DNA of 35,439 nucleotides from Zoogloea sp. (GCA_009026175.1 WBTZ01000046.1:1-35439); one strand, 5' to 3'. Shown: positions 24,974 to 34,786, counted from the stretch's first letter. The notes: generated by a model not told the origin, from the letters alone. Numbers and translations are program-made.

Positions 24974-25202
24974 GCAGGGCCGGTCATACCGCCAGCCCCC
25001 GGAAGCCGGGCAAATGTCATCAAGGCCCTCACCGGCAAGACCATTGCCGTCGACGCGGAACCGGGCCATCACCCCGACAGGCTCACCCGGCTGGGCGCCT
25101 CTTCACGGGAGACCGCCCCAGCACTGGCGCCCCTGCCACAGCCCCTGATGTTGACAAAACTCAAGCTGCCTTGCATTTCCCGTGATATCCGTCACGAAGC
25201 GC
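24974..25202. other. Spacer before the chemoreceptor gene, no clear gene
   Basis: An open frame in phase with the preceding 41-residue ORF runs to about 25255 but has no start codon after the stop at 24971-24973. Nothing else is recognised; it is probably decayed phage or intergenic DNA. Confidence 0.4.
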
Positions 25203-25230
25203 TCAAGTTGGGCACGCCATATGCCGATGA
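25203..25230 (+). promoter_or_regulatory. Possible sigma-28 (FliA) promoter of the chemoreceptor gene
   Basis: TCAAGTTG and GCCGATGA (25223-25230) resemble TAAAGTTT-N11-GCCGATAA with one extra spacer base, 34 bp before the MCP start. Chemoreceptor genes are often FliA-dependent. Confidence 0.4.
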
Positions 25231-25264
25231 AAGGCGAGTGATCCATTTGAGATAAGAGAAAAGC

Positions 25265-27304
25265 ATGAGTGCATTTCGTGGCGGGTTCGGAACAAGCATT
25301 GCCGGCAAGCTTAATGCCGCACTCTCACTGATCATCTTCATCGTCTTTCTGATCGCCGGGGTATCCCTCACCCTCTGGCTCGGAGATCGGCTTGAGCAGC
25401 GCGGAGTACGCGAACTGCAGACCACCAACCAGCAGATCACCGACATGATGGAGGCCTTCTCGAGCGCCCTCGAGGACTCGGCCAGCCTGCTCGGCGCCAC
25501 CTTTGCGGCCAATCTCCCCAAGAAGATGGTCCTCGATCCGGCCCATCCCGTGCTTTCCGGTGGGCGATCGATTCCCGTGCTGAAGGGGGGTGATCTCGTC
25601 TTCAACAACAACTTCACCATGGTGGATGAGTTCTCGCGCCTGACCGGTGGCGTCGCGACCCTGTTCGCCCGGGATGGCGACAACTTCTACCGCATTGCCA
25701 CCTCCCTGAAGAACAAGGCGGGTGAGCGGGTCATGGGCACCATGCTGGACCAGAAGCATCCTGCCTACCCGCTGGTACTGGCGGGCAAGCCCTTCGTCGG
25801 CAAGGCGAGCTTGTTTGGCAGGGATTACATGACCCGCTACGTTCCAATCCGGGATGACGGCGGGCAGGTGATCGGGATCGCCTTCGTGGGCCTGGACCTC
25901 ACCGACAGCATCAAGGCGCTCAAGGACAAGGTAAGGGCAGTACGGGTGGGCGATACAGGCTATCCCTTCGTGCTGGACGCCAAGGTCGAACCCGGCATGG
26001 CGGTGATTCACCCTTCCGCCGAAGGCAAGAACCTGCTGGATGTGAAGGACAAGAATGGCGTTGCCGTGATCCGTGGCCTGATCGACCAGGGGCGTGGCAT
26101 CAGCCATTACTGGTGGCAGAACCCCGGCGACAAGGAGGCCCGGCAAAAGCTGGTCGCCATGCAGCCTTTCGAAAAATGGGGCTGGCTGGTGGCGACAAGT
26201 GCCTACTCCGACGAGTTCGTCCACGAGGTACGGGCCATCCAGATTCAGATTGCAGTCGCCGCCGTGCTGGCCACCGGGGTGCTCGTCGGCGCCATGATCG
26301 TGATGAGCCGGCGCTGGATCACCAGGCCGCTCCAGCGTGCGGTTGCCGTGACCCAGCGGGTGTCCGAGGGGGATCTGACCCAGCATATCGAGACGGACTC
26401 CAACGATGAAGTGGGAGCCCTTCTTCGCGCGTTGGACAGCATGAGCGCCCACCTGCGCAGCATGATCGGCGAGATCGATGCGGGCATCCGCGGCCTCGCC
26501 GACAATGCCCACAAGCTTTCGGTCGCCTCGGATGCGGTCGCATCCAGTTCCGGGACCCAGAGCCAGTCCGCCGTGGTGATGGCGAGCGCGGTGGAGCAGA
26601 TGACCGGCAGCATCCAGCAGGTCGCCGATCACGCCGAATCGTGCAGGGGGCTCGCGGAAACCTCGGGTGATGTATCCGAATCTGGCATCGAGGTGATCAA
26701 CCAGGCGATATCGAGCATGTCCATGATTGCCGATACCGTGCGGCAGTCTGCAGAGGCCGTGCTGCACCTGGGCGACGAGTCCAAGGCGATTTCCCGCATC
26801 GTCAACGTGATCCGCGAGATTGCCGACCAGACCAACCTGCTGGCGCTCAATGCCGCCATTGAAGCAGCCCGGGCCGGCGAGGCGGGGCGCGGTTTTGCCG
26901 TGGTGGCCGACGAGGTGCGCAAGCTGGCCGAGCGCACGTCACTGTCCACCCAGGAGATCACCCGGATGGTGGATGACATCCAGCACGGCGCCGAAACCGC
27001 AGTGACGAGCATGAAGAAGGGCGAGGGCCAGGTCCAGGATGGCGTTGCCCTCGCCGGCGAGGCCGGTGGCCGGATCGCTGACATCAAGACCGGCGCAAGC
27101 CAGGTAAGCACGGCGGTGATCGGAATTTCCGATGCCCTGCGCGAGCAGAGTGCGGCCAACCACGAGATTGCCCGAAACGTGGAGACCATTGCCGAGCAGG
27201 CCGTGCATAACCACACCCAGGCTTCCGCCACGGCGGACACGGCCCGCGAGATGGAGGTGCTGGCGACGCAGATCCGGGCCAGCATCTCCCGCTTCCGGAC
27301 CTGA
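25265..27304 (+). CDS. Methyl-accepting chemotaxis protein with Cache sensor
   Basis: This inner-membrane chemoreceptor feeds the CheA/CheW pathway. The 679-residue protein has TM1 (about 14-36), a periplasmic Cache domain of about 280 residues (single Cache 3/Cache 2 fusion type judged by length and motifs such as [20 protein letters not shown]), TM2 (about 325-347), HAMP (about 348-402) and a long cytoplasmic signalling coiled coil. The conserved hairpin tip lies at about 517-560 ([20 protein letters not shown]). No CheR-binding pentapeptide ends the protein. The ligand cannot be told; Cache 3 fusions often sense carboxylates. It stands alone. Confidence 0.93.
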   Translation: MSAFRGGFGTSIAGKLNAALSLIIFIVFLIAGVSLTLWLGDRLEQRGVRELQTTNQQITDMMEAFSSALEDSASLLGATFAANLPKKMVLDPAHPVLSGGRSIPVLKGGDLVFNNNFTMVDEFSRLTGGVATLFARDGDNFYRIATSLKNKAGERVMGTMLDQKHPAYPLVLAGKPFVGKASLFGRDYMTRYVPIRDDGGQVIGIAFVGLDLTDSIKALKDKVRAVRVGDTGYPFVLDAKVEPGMAVIHPSAEGKNLLDVKDKNGVAVIRGLIDQGRGISHYWWQNPGDKEARQKLVAMQPFEKWGWLVATSAYSDEFVHEVRAIQIQIAVAAVLATGVLVGAMIVMSRRWITRPLQRAVAVTQRVSEGDLTQHIETDSNDEVGALLRALDSMSAHLRSMIGEIDAGIRGLADNAHKLSVASDAVASSSGTQSQSAVVMASAVEQMTGSIQQVADHAESCRGLAETSGDVSESGIEVINQAISSMSMIADTVRQSAEAVLHLGDESKAISRIVNVIREIADQTNLLALNAAIEAARAGEAGRGFAVVADEVRKLAERTSLSTQEITRMVDDIQHGAETAVTSMKKGEGQVQDGVALAGEAGGRIADIKTGASQVSTAVIGISDALREQSAANHEIARNVETIAEQAVHNHTQASATADTAREMEVLATQIRASISRFRT

Positions 27305-27306
27305 GG

Positions 27307-27324
27307 CCTCCGGTGGCCCGGAGG
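27307..27324 (+). terminator. Hairpin after the chemoreceptor gene
   Basis: CCTCCGG-TGGC-CCGGAGG forms a perfect 7-bp stem just after the stop codon. No T-tract follows, so termination strength is uncertain. Confidence 0.45.
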
Positions 27325-27430
27325 TATGTGACGTAACGGAACGGAGTTGCCATCCACGAGTGAAGCGCTTCATAGCCCTGGGCCCTGGACACCCCTAGGA
27401 TGTCGCCAGACATGACTCTTCAGTGAAACC

Positions 27431-27619
27431 ATGGGGCCCATCTCCGAGCTGTCCGGTACCGTCCTCTGGCGGGCCATCACCTCCACCGGCGAGACCGAGA
27501 TCTTTCACCTCAAGCTCATCGCCGAGGACTGGGCGGGGGTCGAAGGGAAGGTCGAAGCCGTGGTGGCCGACCTCCATTCATTGCATCTGACGGGCCTGCC
27601 GGCGGCCCTGAAAGCGTGA
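27431..27619 (+). CDS. Small hypothetical protein, 62 aa
   Basis: The ORF starts MGPISELSGTVLWRAITSTG and has an alternating strand/helix pattern with an acidic middle, ending LHLTGLPAALKA. No good ribosome-binding site is visible and the family is unknown. It lies between the MCP and the convergent kinase gene; it is called mainly because its codon use fits the neighbours. Confidence 0.4.
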   Translation: MGPISELSGTVLWRAITSTGETEIFHLKLIAEDWAGVEGKVEAVVADLHSLHLTGLPAALKA

Positions 27620-27625
27620 TCGACG

Positions 27626-27646
27626 GCCCGGGGACGGCGCCCGGGC
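27626..27646. terminator. Convergent hairpin between the 62-aa ORF and the histidine kinase
   Basis: GCCCGGG-N7-CCCGGGC is a perfect 7-bp stem located between the two stop codons. It could serve both strands. No T-tract is present. Confidence 0.4.
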
Positions 27647-29794
27647 TCAGATCTGGTAATCCTCGCTCCCCGTCTGCTTGATCGGCGCCGCACCCTTCAC
27701 CAGCAGCACGCTTGCCCAGAAGGTGCTTCCCTCGCCCTGCACGCTGTCACATCCCGCATCTCCGCCCATCATCCTGGCCAGTTGCCGGACAATGGCCAGA
27801 CCCACGCCAGTACCCCCGTAACGCCGCGTGTTCGAGTTGTCCGCCTGCTCGAAGTGTTCAAAGAGCCGGCCCATGTGCTCCCTGGCCACGCCAATCCCCT
27901 CGTCCTGCACCTCGAAGCGCACCAAGGCACTGCCGGCCTCCTCGCTCACACACATGACGCGGATGTGGATCGTCCCCTTCTCCGAGAAAGTGACGGCATT
28001 GTTGCAGAAGCATGCGAGGATCGTGCTGATGTGGGCAGGATCCCCCATCAGGGGCTCCGGGAGTGGCCCGATGTGATGCGTGACCTGAAGTCCCTTCGGC
28101 AGTGCCCGCTCCAGGGCACTCGCAGCGACGTTCCCGATCAACGCCTCCATGTCGAGCGTTCTCAGCCGGATGCTGGTCGATCTCGACTCGATATCCACCA
28201 GGGTGAGGATTCCGCCGATGACGGTATCGAGACGCTTGACCCCGGACTCGAGCATCGCAAGACGCCTGGACTGCTTTTCGGTCAGCGGGTCACGCCGGAA
28301 CAGACTCGCCACACCCGCGATGTGATGCAGGGGCGTACGCATCTCGTGGGACATGTTGCCGAGGAAGAGCGTCTTGGCCCGGTTGGCCGCCTCCGCCCGC
28401 TCCCGCGCGTCCTCCAGGTCATGCATGAGGGCCCGCCGGTGGGTGATGTCCTCGATGACGGCGGAGGAGAACTTGATCTGCCCTCGCTCATCCCGGACGG
28501 CATGGGCAAATACATGCACCCAGATCGTGCCGCCGCCCTTCCTCACGATACGCTTCTCGATATCCAGGACATCACTTTCCCCGGACCAGAAAGCCTGCAT
28601 CTGGACACCCTCGCCCTCCACATCATCGGGATGGGTGATGTCGGACGGCCGCATGCGTTGTGTCATTTCCTCGCGGGAATAACCGGTCATCTCGCAATAA
28701 CGGTCATTGACCAATTGATAGCGTCCATCCGCATCAAGCTGAACGGCCCCCACTGCGACATTGTTGAAATACGCCCTGAACTGCTCGTTCGTCTCCTGGA
28801 TCTTCTCCTCGGCGCCTTTCTTCAAGGCCTCCTTTTCCGCCTGCAAGCTCCTGAATGCATGCTTGCGCCGCCCCAGCATCCGCAGGCCGGCCAGCGTGCC
28901 GATCACACTGACCGCATACAGGGCGCCCAGCTCCATTGTCGAATGGCGCCACTCGGCAAACACCCCGGTCACATCACGACTCACGGCAATCACCAGGGGT
29001 TTGTCCGCAACGGCACCGGCCGGATGGACGGTCCGGATCGCAAAGAAACGCCTGTCACCCGTCGCCGTCGCCACATCGACGATGAAGGACGCCTCCCGGC
29101 CACTCTGCATGTGCCGGACAAAAGGCGAATCGGCTCTCTTTGACAGGGATACGCCGCGGATATCGGGGCTTGTCTGTGTGCTGTACACCACCTGCCCATC
29201 CGCATGGGCCACCGACAGGCGCATGTCCGGCGCATAAAGCATGGACCGCATCAGCACACCAAAGAAATCCGGATCGACAATGGCCAGCAGATAGCCCTCG
29301 AACGCGCCCGATCCAGTACTCAGCGTCTTGCCCAGGCTGATCGTAAAACTCCCCAGGGGCGTATTGAAGGGTCGTGAGACGTACAGCGTGTCCGGCCGAT
29401 GACTCTCCCTGATCGTCGAATAGCGCTCGCTCCCCCCGAAGTTCATCCCGATCAGCTGGGGCCTGTTGCTGGCGACAACCACCCCCTCGGCATCGACATG
29501 AAGCAATGTCCTGATGCCGGTCATCGCCTCGGAAAGAACCGTCATTCTCCGGCTGACACGCTGCACGCCATCCCGCTCCGCCAACTGGCCGGGGATATCT
29601 TCCCTGAGCGCATCCATCATCCGCGAAGTGGCCCGCAACTGCTCACCGATGTTGGCGTCCAGGGCATTGGCCAGAAGCGTCAGGCGCTCCTCTTCGCGGG
29701 CTGCAGTCCGGTGGTATTCAAAATAGATGTCGGCGCCGATCACCGAGCCCAGCAACGCAAGTACGGCAACACTGATTTTCCAGGAACGTCTCAT
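27647..29794 (-). CDS. Membrane sensor histidine kinase with periplasmic and PAS sensors
   Basis: The 715-residue protein has TM1 (about 7-26), a periplasmic dCache/PDC-like sensor (about 30-285), TM2 (about 290-310) and a coiled coil. A PAS/PAC domain follows (about 340-455, VAVGAVQLDADGRYQLVNDR ... VIEDITHRRAL). The HisKA has phosphoacceptor H near 483 (FLGNMSHEMRTPLHH). The HATPase has an N-box variant CFCNNAVTFSEKG, the G1 motif DEGIGV and the G2 motif YGGTGVGLAIV. All kinase motifs are present. No receiver domain or adjacent response regulator exists, so the partner is encoded elsewhere. The ligand is unknown. Confidence 0.92.
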   Translation of the reverse strand: MRRSWKISVAVLALLGSVIGADIYFEYHRTAAREEERLTLLANALDANIGEQLRATSRMMDALREDIPGQLAERDGVQRVSRRMTVLSEAMTGIRTLLHVDAEGVVVASNRPQLIGMNFGGSERYSTIRESHRPDTLYVSRPFNTPLGSFTISLGKTLSTGSGAFEGYLLAIVDPDFFGVLMRSMLYAPDMRLSVAHADGQVVYSTQTSPDIRGVSLSKRADSPFVRHMQSGREASFIVDVATATGDRRFFAIRTVHPAGAVADKPLVIAVSRDVTGVFAEWRHSTMELGALYAVSVIGTLAGLRMLGRRKHAFRSLQAEKEALKKGAEEKIQETNEQFRAYFNNVAVGAVQLDADGRYQLVNDRYCEMTGYSREEMTQRMRPSDITHPDDVEGEGVQMQAFWSGESDVLDIEKRIVRKGGGTIWVHVFAHAVRDERGQIKFSSAVIEDITHRRALMHDLEDARERAEAANRAKTLFLGNMSHEMRTPLHHIAGVASLFRRDPLTEKQSRRLAMLESGVKRLDTVIGGILTLVDIESRSTSIRLRTLDMEALIGNVAASALERALPKGLQVTHHIGPLPEPLMGDPAHISTILACFCNNAVTFSEKGTIHIRVMCVSEEAGSALVRFEVQDEGIGVAREHMGRLFEHFEQADNSNTRRYGGTGVGLAIVRQLARMMGGDAGCDSVQGEGSTFWASVLLVKGAAPIKQTGSEDYQI

Positions 29795-29971
29795 GCGGCC
29801 CTCTCCGCCTCGGTGCGCAATTCCTTTGGCTGCGCGGTGATATGCCCCTTACTATATCCGCAGTCATGGCCCACCGCCCGGGAGGCCGCCCCAAAACAGG
29901 CGCAAGGCGACGGTCAATGTCCAGCCGCTCAGCCCCAGCCGGTGCGGCTTTACGGCCCCTACCCTGCTTTC

Positions 29972-30583
29972 ATGTGCGCGAACTACCGTCCCTCGTCTCC
30001 GGAAGATCTGGCAGCCTTTCCACTGCCACCCCCCGACTTTGTCTATGCTGAGGCCTTCCCGGGCGCCACTGTGCCGATCGTCACCAACTTTGCGCCGCGC
30101 ATCTGGGTGCCGGCCTGCTTCGGGCTGATCCCGGCCTGGGCCAGGGATGCGAAGATCGCCCGCAGCACCTACAACGCCCGCTCGGAGACGGTTGGCGAGA
30201 AGCCGTCATTCCGTCGCGCCTGGCTGCGCGGGCAGCTCTGCATCATCCCCGCCGCGGCCATCTACGAACCCTGCTACGAGACAGGCAAGGCCGTGCGCTG
30301 GCGGATCGAACAGCCGGGCGGAAAGCCGATGGGGATTGCCGGAATCTGGGAGAGGCGGAACCGCGACGATGGCTTGCCCCAGTGGTCCATGACCATGCTG
30401 ACCGTCAATGCAGACGGGCACCCCCTGATGGGCCGCATGCACAAGCCCGGGGACGAGAAGCGCTCGGTGGTCATTCTGCCGAACGATGCCTGGGGGACCT
30501 GGCTCCGCTGCAGGTCGGAGGACGATGCGCGGCGCCTGCTGACCGCCGCCAACGACTCAACGCTGATGGCGTCTCCCGATTGA
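29972..30583 (+). CDS. SRAP-domain protein (YedK/HMCES-like), abasic-site crosslinker
   Basis: SRAP proteins form a covalent thiazolidine link to abasic sites in single-stranded DNA through Cys2, protecting it during replication. The 203-residue protein starts MCANYRPSS, so Cys2 is exposed after Met removal; this fixes the start at 29972 rather than 29399. Other family residues are N68, R70 and E72 (YNARSET), E99 (IYEP) and a histidine in the GRMHKPGDEKRS segment (H157). The sequence is of the common short bacterial or phage type. No strong Shine-Dalgarno sequence or LexA box is visible. It is divergent from the histidine kinase. Confidence 0.9.
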   Translation: MCANYRPSSPEDLAAFPLPPPDFVYAEAFPGATVPIVTNFAPRIWVPACFGLIPAWARDAKIARSTYNARSETVGEKPSFRRAWLRGQLCIIPAAAIYEPCYETGKAVRWRIEQPGGKPMGIAGIWERRNRDDGLPQWSMTMLTVNADGHPLMGRMHKPGDEKRSVVILPNDAWGTWLRCRSEDDARRLLTAANDSTLMASPD

Positions 30584-30723
30584 GCAACGCATGGTACGCC
30601 CGGCCAGCATGGGCCCGCCAGGGATATGACCTGATCTATTTTTCAATGAAACGCGCGAAAAGATGAACGATTCCCCCCCGGGATGCAGGATACTTATCGC
30701 GCCGCAATATCGACCATCACGCA

Positions 30724-33700
30724 GTGTCTGAACTCGATCCAACCCAAACCGAACCCCCGTCTCCGCAGCCTGCGGCCCGCCGCCCCCGTCATCGCCTGCG
30801 CTGGACCCTGACAGGCCTGGTCGTACTTGGCCTGATCGGTGGAGGCTTCCTTGTCGCGGAGGAGATCCAGACCTCACGGCTGCAGGCCGAGCACCTCACC
30901 CGCTACGCCGCGCAACTCAGTTACCAGATGGTCGAGGGGCAGGACGGCAGCGTGCGCTACCCGGCCCATGGCCCCTTCGACGAGCGCCTGGGTTACACCC
31001 GGCTGCCGGCCGTCATTGCTCACCTGGACGCCCACGGCTTCCGGCGGGTCCGCCAGGCGCGCTTTTCCGACGCGCTGATGGATTACACCGGGCGCGGCTA
31101 TTTCGTGCCCTTCCACGAGAAGACCCGTGCCGGGCTCGACCTGGCCGACAGCCGCGGCGAAACGCTCTACGACTTCCGCTACCCCTACCGGACCTACCCG
31201 GACTTCCAGGCCGTGCCGCCCCGGATGGCCCAGGCCCTGATGTTCATCGAGAACCGCGACCTACTCGACGAAACGCGCCCCCGGATGAACCCGGCCGTCG
31301 ACTGGATACGCTTCGCGCGTGCCGTGCTCGGCCGTGTCGGCCGCCTCGTGAGCGAGGACTTCGATGCACCGGGAGGCAGCACCCTCGCCACCCAGATCGA
31401 GAAGTTCCGCCACTCCCCCGACGGCGTGACCCCCAATGCCAGCGAGAAACTGCGCCAGATGGTGTCGGCCAGCGTGCGCGCCTATCTCGACGGCGAGGAA
31501 ACCCTGCCCTCGCGGCGGCGCCTGATCCTCGACTACCTCAACACCGTCCCCCTCTCCGCCGCACCGGGGCACGGCGAGGTCAATGGCATCGGCGACGGAC
31601 TGTGGGTGTGGTTCGGCACCGATTTCGAACAGGCCAACGCCCTGCTGGCCGCCCAGGACGGCACCGGCGAACAGCTGGCGGCCCAGGGGCGCGTGCTGCA
31701 CCAGGTGGTCGCCCTGATGATCGCCCATCGCCGTCCGACCTATTACCTGCCCTTCAAGGGCCGGGAGGCCCTCGCCCGCCTCTCGGAGAGCCACCTGCGC
31801 CTGCTCGCCGAGAACGGCCTGATCAGTCCTGCCCTGCGCGACGCCGCCCTCGCCCAGCCCCTCAGGTTCCGCGACCTGGCGGCCGACCCACCGCTGCAGC
31901 CGGCCCACGTCAGCAAGGGCACCACGGCCATCCGCAATCGGCTGGCGGGCATGCTCGACGCCTCGCTCTACGAACTCGACCGGTTCGACCTGGCCGTGTC
32001 CACCACCCTCGACGGGGAACTGCAGGCCAAGGTCAGCGACTTCCTCAACCAGTTGGCCACGCCCGAGTTCGCCCGCAAGCAGGGCCTGCTCGGCGAGCGC
32101 ATGCTCGTCCCGTCCAAGCTGGAAAGCGTGCATTACAGCTTCAACCTTGTCGAGCGGATGCCGGACGGCAACCGGGTGCGCGTGCAGACCGACACCACCG
32201 ACCAACCCCTCGACATCAACGAGGGCAGCAAACTGGAGCTCGGCTCGACCGCCAAACTGCGGGTGCTCACCACCTATCTCGAGATCATCGCCGAGCTGCA
32301 CCAGCGGCTCTCGAGCCAAAGCCCCGCCGAACTTCGCAAGCTCAAGATCGACTCGCGGGACAGGCTATCCCTGTGGGCCGTCGAGTACCAGGCCCATGCC
32401 ACCGACCGCAGCCTGCCGACCATGCTGCAGGCGGCCCTGGAGCGCCACTACTCGGCGAGCCCCGCCGAGAGCTTCTTCACCGGCGGCGGCGCGCATACCT
32501 TCAACAACTTCCGCGCCGAGGACAACGGGCGCGTCCCCACCCTGCGCGAAGCCCTGCAAGGCTCGATCAACCTGCCCTTCGTGCGCCTGATGCGCGACAT
32601 CGTGCGCTACACGATGTACAACGGCCCGAGCCAGACCGCGCACCTCCTCGAGGACGACAGCAACCCGCAACGCGCCGACTACCTGGCCCGCTTCGCCGAC
32701 CGGGAAGGCCAGACCTTCCTGCGGCGCTTCTGGCACAAATACCACGGCAAATCCCCGGAGCAGATTCGCGAGGACTTCCTCGACGACCTGCATCCCACCG
32801 CAGACCGGCTCGCCGCGGTATTCCGCTATCTGGACCCGCAAGCCACACCGGCGCAGCTCGGCGCCTTCCTGCGGGAGCGCCTGGCCGGCAAGGCCCTCTC
32901 CGACGAAGCACTGGCCAGGATCCACGAGCGCAATGCCCCGGAGGCCTACGACCTGACCGACCGCGGCTACGTAGCCCGCGTGCATCCGCTCGAACTGTGG
33001 CTGGTCGGCCACCTCATCGCCCACCCAGAGGCACGCTGGAGCGAGGTCGTGGCGGCCAGCACCAATGAACGCCAGGCGGTCTATCGCTGGCTGTTCCGCT
33101 CACGCCACAAGGGCGCACGGGACTCGCGCATCTACACCATGATGGAGATCGAGGCCTTCGTGGACATCCACCGCCGCTGGGCCCGGGTCGGCTATCCCTT
33201 CGGCCACCTGGTGCCCTCCTTCGCCACCGCGCTGGGCAGCTCGGGCGACCGCCCGGCTGCGCTGGCAGAGCTGATGGGCATCATCGTCAACGACGGCGTG
33301 CGCCAGCCCACCCTGCGCATCGACCACCTGGACTTCGGCGTCGGCACCCCCTACGAGACACGCTTTGCCCGCCAGAGCGGCGAGGGAGAGCGGGTGATGG
33401 CGCCGGAAGTGGCGGCGGCCCTGCGCAACGCGCTGTCTGAAGTGGTCGAGGGTGGCACCGCCCGGCGCCTGTCCGGAGCCTTCAAGCTCGCCGACGGCAA
33501 GCCCCTCCCGGTGGGCGGCAAGACCGGCACCGGCGACAACCGCATCGTCATCAGCCAGGGGCACGGACGCGGTGTGGCCCTCAACCGCACCGCCACTTTT
33601 GTTTTCTACCTCGGGCCGCGCCATTTCGGCACCCTCACCGCCTATGTGATGGGCCCGGACGCCGCCAGCTACCAGTTCACCTCGGCCCTGCCGGTGCAGA

Positions 33701-33765
33701 TCCTCAAGTCCATGGGCCCGATCCTGATCCCCCATCTCGAGGACAAGACCGCACCACCTCCCTGA
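30724..33765 (+). CDS. Large divergent bifunctional penicillin-binding protein (GT51 + transpeptidase)
   Basis: Class A-type PBP that polymerises and crosslinks peptidoglycan in the periplasm. The frame starts at GTG with a cytoplasmic tail and one membrane anchor (about 27-47). The glycosyltransferase GT51 domain (about 150-330) keeps the catalytic glutamate in IENRDLLDE and GGSTLATQIEKF. Transpeptidase motifs are STAK (about 508), SIN (about 614) and KTGT (about 935). At 1013 residues it is much longer than usual PBP1: the STAK-SIN and SIN-KTG distances (about 105 and 320 residues) indicate insertions, and the GT51 motif lacks the usual DxxFxxHxG. It stands as a single gene between a SRAP gene and a lipoprotein gene; possible specialised envelope role. 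Confidence 0.85.
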   Translation: MSELDPTQTEPPSPQPAARRPRHRLRWTLTGLVVLGLIGGGFLVAEEIQTSRLQAEHLTRYAAQLSYQMVEGQDGSVRYPAHGPFDERLGYTRLPAVIAHLDAHGFRRVRQARFSDALMDYTGRGYFVPFHEKTRAGLDLADSRGETLYDFRYPYRTYPDFQAVPPRMAQALMFIENRDLLDETRPRMNPAVDWIRFARAVLGRVGRLVSEDFDAPGGSTLATQIEKFRHSPDGVTPNASEKLRQMVSASVRAYLDGEETLPSRRRLILDYLNTVPLSAAPGHGEVNGIGDGLWVWFGTDFEQANALLAAQDGTGEQLAAQGRVLHQVVALMIAHRRPTYYLPFKGREALARLSESHLRLLAENGLISPALRDAALAQPLRFRDLAADPPLQPAHVSKGTTAIRNRLAGMLDASLYELDRFDLAVSTTLDGELQAKVSDFLNQLATPEFARKQGLLGERMLVPSKLESVHYSFNLVERMPDGNRVRVQTDTTDQPLDINEGSKLELGSTAKLRVLTTYLEIIAELHQRLSSQSPAELRKLKIDSRDRLSLWAVEYQAHATDRSLPTMLQAALERHYSASPAESFFTGGGAHTFNNFRAEDNGRVPTLREALQGSINLPFVRLMRDIVRYTMYNGPSQTAHLLEDDSNPQRADYLARFADREGQTFLRRFWHKYHGKSPEQIREDFLDDLHPTADRLAAVFRYLDPQATPAQLGAFLRERLAGKALSDEALARIHERNAPEAYDLTDRGYVARVHPLELWLVGHLIAHPEARWSEVVAASTNERQAVYRWLFRSRHKGARDSRIYTMMEIEAFVDIHRRWARVGYPFGHLVPSFATALGSSGDRPAALAELMGIIVNDGVRQPTLRIDHLDFGVGTPYETRFARQSGEGERVMAPEVAAALRNALSEVVEGGTARRLSGAFKLADGKPLPVGGKTGTGDNRIVISQGHGRGVALNRTATFVFYLGPRHFGTLTAYVMGPDAASYQFTSALPVQILKSMGPILIPHLEDKTAPPP

Positions 33766-33775
33766 ACCGGAGAGC

Positions 33776-33812
33776 GCTGGCCGCCCCCGCCGCAGGGCCC
33801 GGGGCGGCCAGC
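33776..33812. terminator. 12-bp perfect hairpin between convergent genes
   Basis: GCTGGCCGCCCC (33776-33787) and GGGGCGGCCAGC (33801-33812) form a strong stem between the stop codons of the PBP and the lipoprotein gene. No T-tract follows on either side; mRNA stabilisation is an alternative. Confidence 0.5.
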
Positions 33813-33817
33813 CCTGC

Positions 33818-34051
33818 TCACACGTCCGGCTTGATGCAGCTGGCCGCCTTCGCAGCCTGATAAGTGCCCAGAATGCTCTTCTCATCCGCGGCGGGATCCG
33901 CCAGCTGGCGTGAAAAGACGGCACAGGCAGGCCGCACGGCAATCAGTTCGCCCGTCGCCATCGCCCTGTCCTGGAGGGACAGGTGGGGCTTGGCGGAGCA
34001 GCCGACGAGAGCGGCAACGGGAATGAGAAGAAGGCTGACAAGAGAGCGCAC
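33818..34051 (-). CDS. Small lipoprotein, 77 aa
   Basis: The GTG start at 34051 follows AAGGGG 5 bases upstream. The N-terminus MRSLVSLLLIPVAALVGC is a lipoprotein signal with lipobox LVGC (Cys18). The mature part is short, with two further cysteines (PACAVF, AASCIKPDV) that could form a disulfide. No family is recognised. The longer frame from 34153 runs through a Cys- and Gly-rich stretch without a ribosome-binding site. Confidence 0.6.
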   Translation of the reverse strand: MRSLVSLLLIPVAALVGCSAKPHLSLQDRAMATGELIAVRPACAVFSRQLADPAADEKSILGTYQAAKAASCIKPDV

Positions 34052-34233
34052 GAGAACCCCTTTACGGATCAGGGGCCCACAGTACCAGAGATAAGGCCTC
34101 GGGTCGCCGTCGGCCACACGCCCGCCTCCACTGTTTTTTTTGCAGAGCAGCAAGCTTGACCTGCATCATGACGGCCCGGGCCCAGCGTAATAGATTGGGC
34201 GCCTGCCCTTTATCAGCCAATACCGCCACACTC

Positions 34234-34683
34234 ATGTTCAAAGCCCTCCGTGCGCTGTGCGCCGCCGCCCTCCTGTCCTGCCTCATCGGTTTTGCCGGAG
34301 AGGCCGTCGCCAATGACCATGGAGGCGGCGGAGTCAGCGACATCGTCTCCCTGGAAGCCATCACCACCAATCTCGCCTCCAAGTCGGGGAAGGAGTCCCG
34401 CTTCATCCAGCTGGTCATCGCCCTGAAGCTCCACGACCCCCAGGCCGCCGCCGCCATCACCGCCTACATGCCGCAGATCCGGCACGACATCCTGATGGTG
34501 CTGTCCTCCCACACCGGCGAGTCCCTCCAGGTCACCGCCGGTCGCGAAACCCTGGTGGACGAGATCCGGGATGCAGTGAACAGCGTCATCGGGGCCCCCG
34601 CAAGGACCGACAAGAAGGGCAAGCGGATTGCCGCCGAGGGGCCGGTAAAGCAGGTGTTCTTCACCTCCTTCATCATCCAGTAA
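34234..34683 (+). CDS. Orphan FliL-like exported protein
   Basis: The 149-residue protein has an N-terminal hydrophobic segment (about 5-24), ending AVAN, that could be a signal peptide or anchor. The rest follows the FliL pattern: a beta-strand, SRFIQLVIALKLHDPQ, MPQIRHDILMVLSSHTGESL, an ETLVDEIRDAVNSVI helix and the C-terminal VKQVFFTSFIIQ (family VxxVYFTxFVxQ). FliL modulates flagellar stator torque. No flagellar genes lie near, so it may be a paralogue with a different role. The ATG at 34234 is chosen because the hydrophobic segment follows directly. Confidence 0.75.
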   Translation: MFKALRALCAAALLSCLIGFAGEAVANDHGGGGVSDIVSLEAITTNLASKSGKESRFIQLVIALKLHDPQAAAAITAYMPQIRHDILMVLSSHTGESLQVTAGRETLVDEIRDAVNSVIGAPARTDKKGKRIAAEGPVKQVFFTSFIIQ

Positions 34684-34786
34684 GTCCAGTAAGGGCAGCC
34701 CCGGGCGGCCTCGATCTTGAAGCGGGCGGAGGGAGCGGCTACGCTTCGAGCCAGCATACCGCCATGAAGGTAGACGGACCTATCCC

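Noticed and set aside
25013-25075. Reading KALTGKTIAVDAEPG resembles the start of ubiquitin (KTLTGKTITLEVEPS).
   Set aside because: The frame has no start codon after the stop at 24971-24973, the match covers only about 17 residues, no di-glycine end or E1/E2/JAB genes are near, and chance similarity is likely.
29399-29971. N-terminal extension of the SRAP gene from 29399.
   Set aside because: SRAP proteins need Cys at position 2, which only the start at 29972 gives; the extension is antisense to the histidine kinase.
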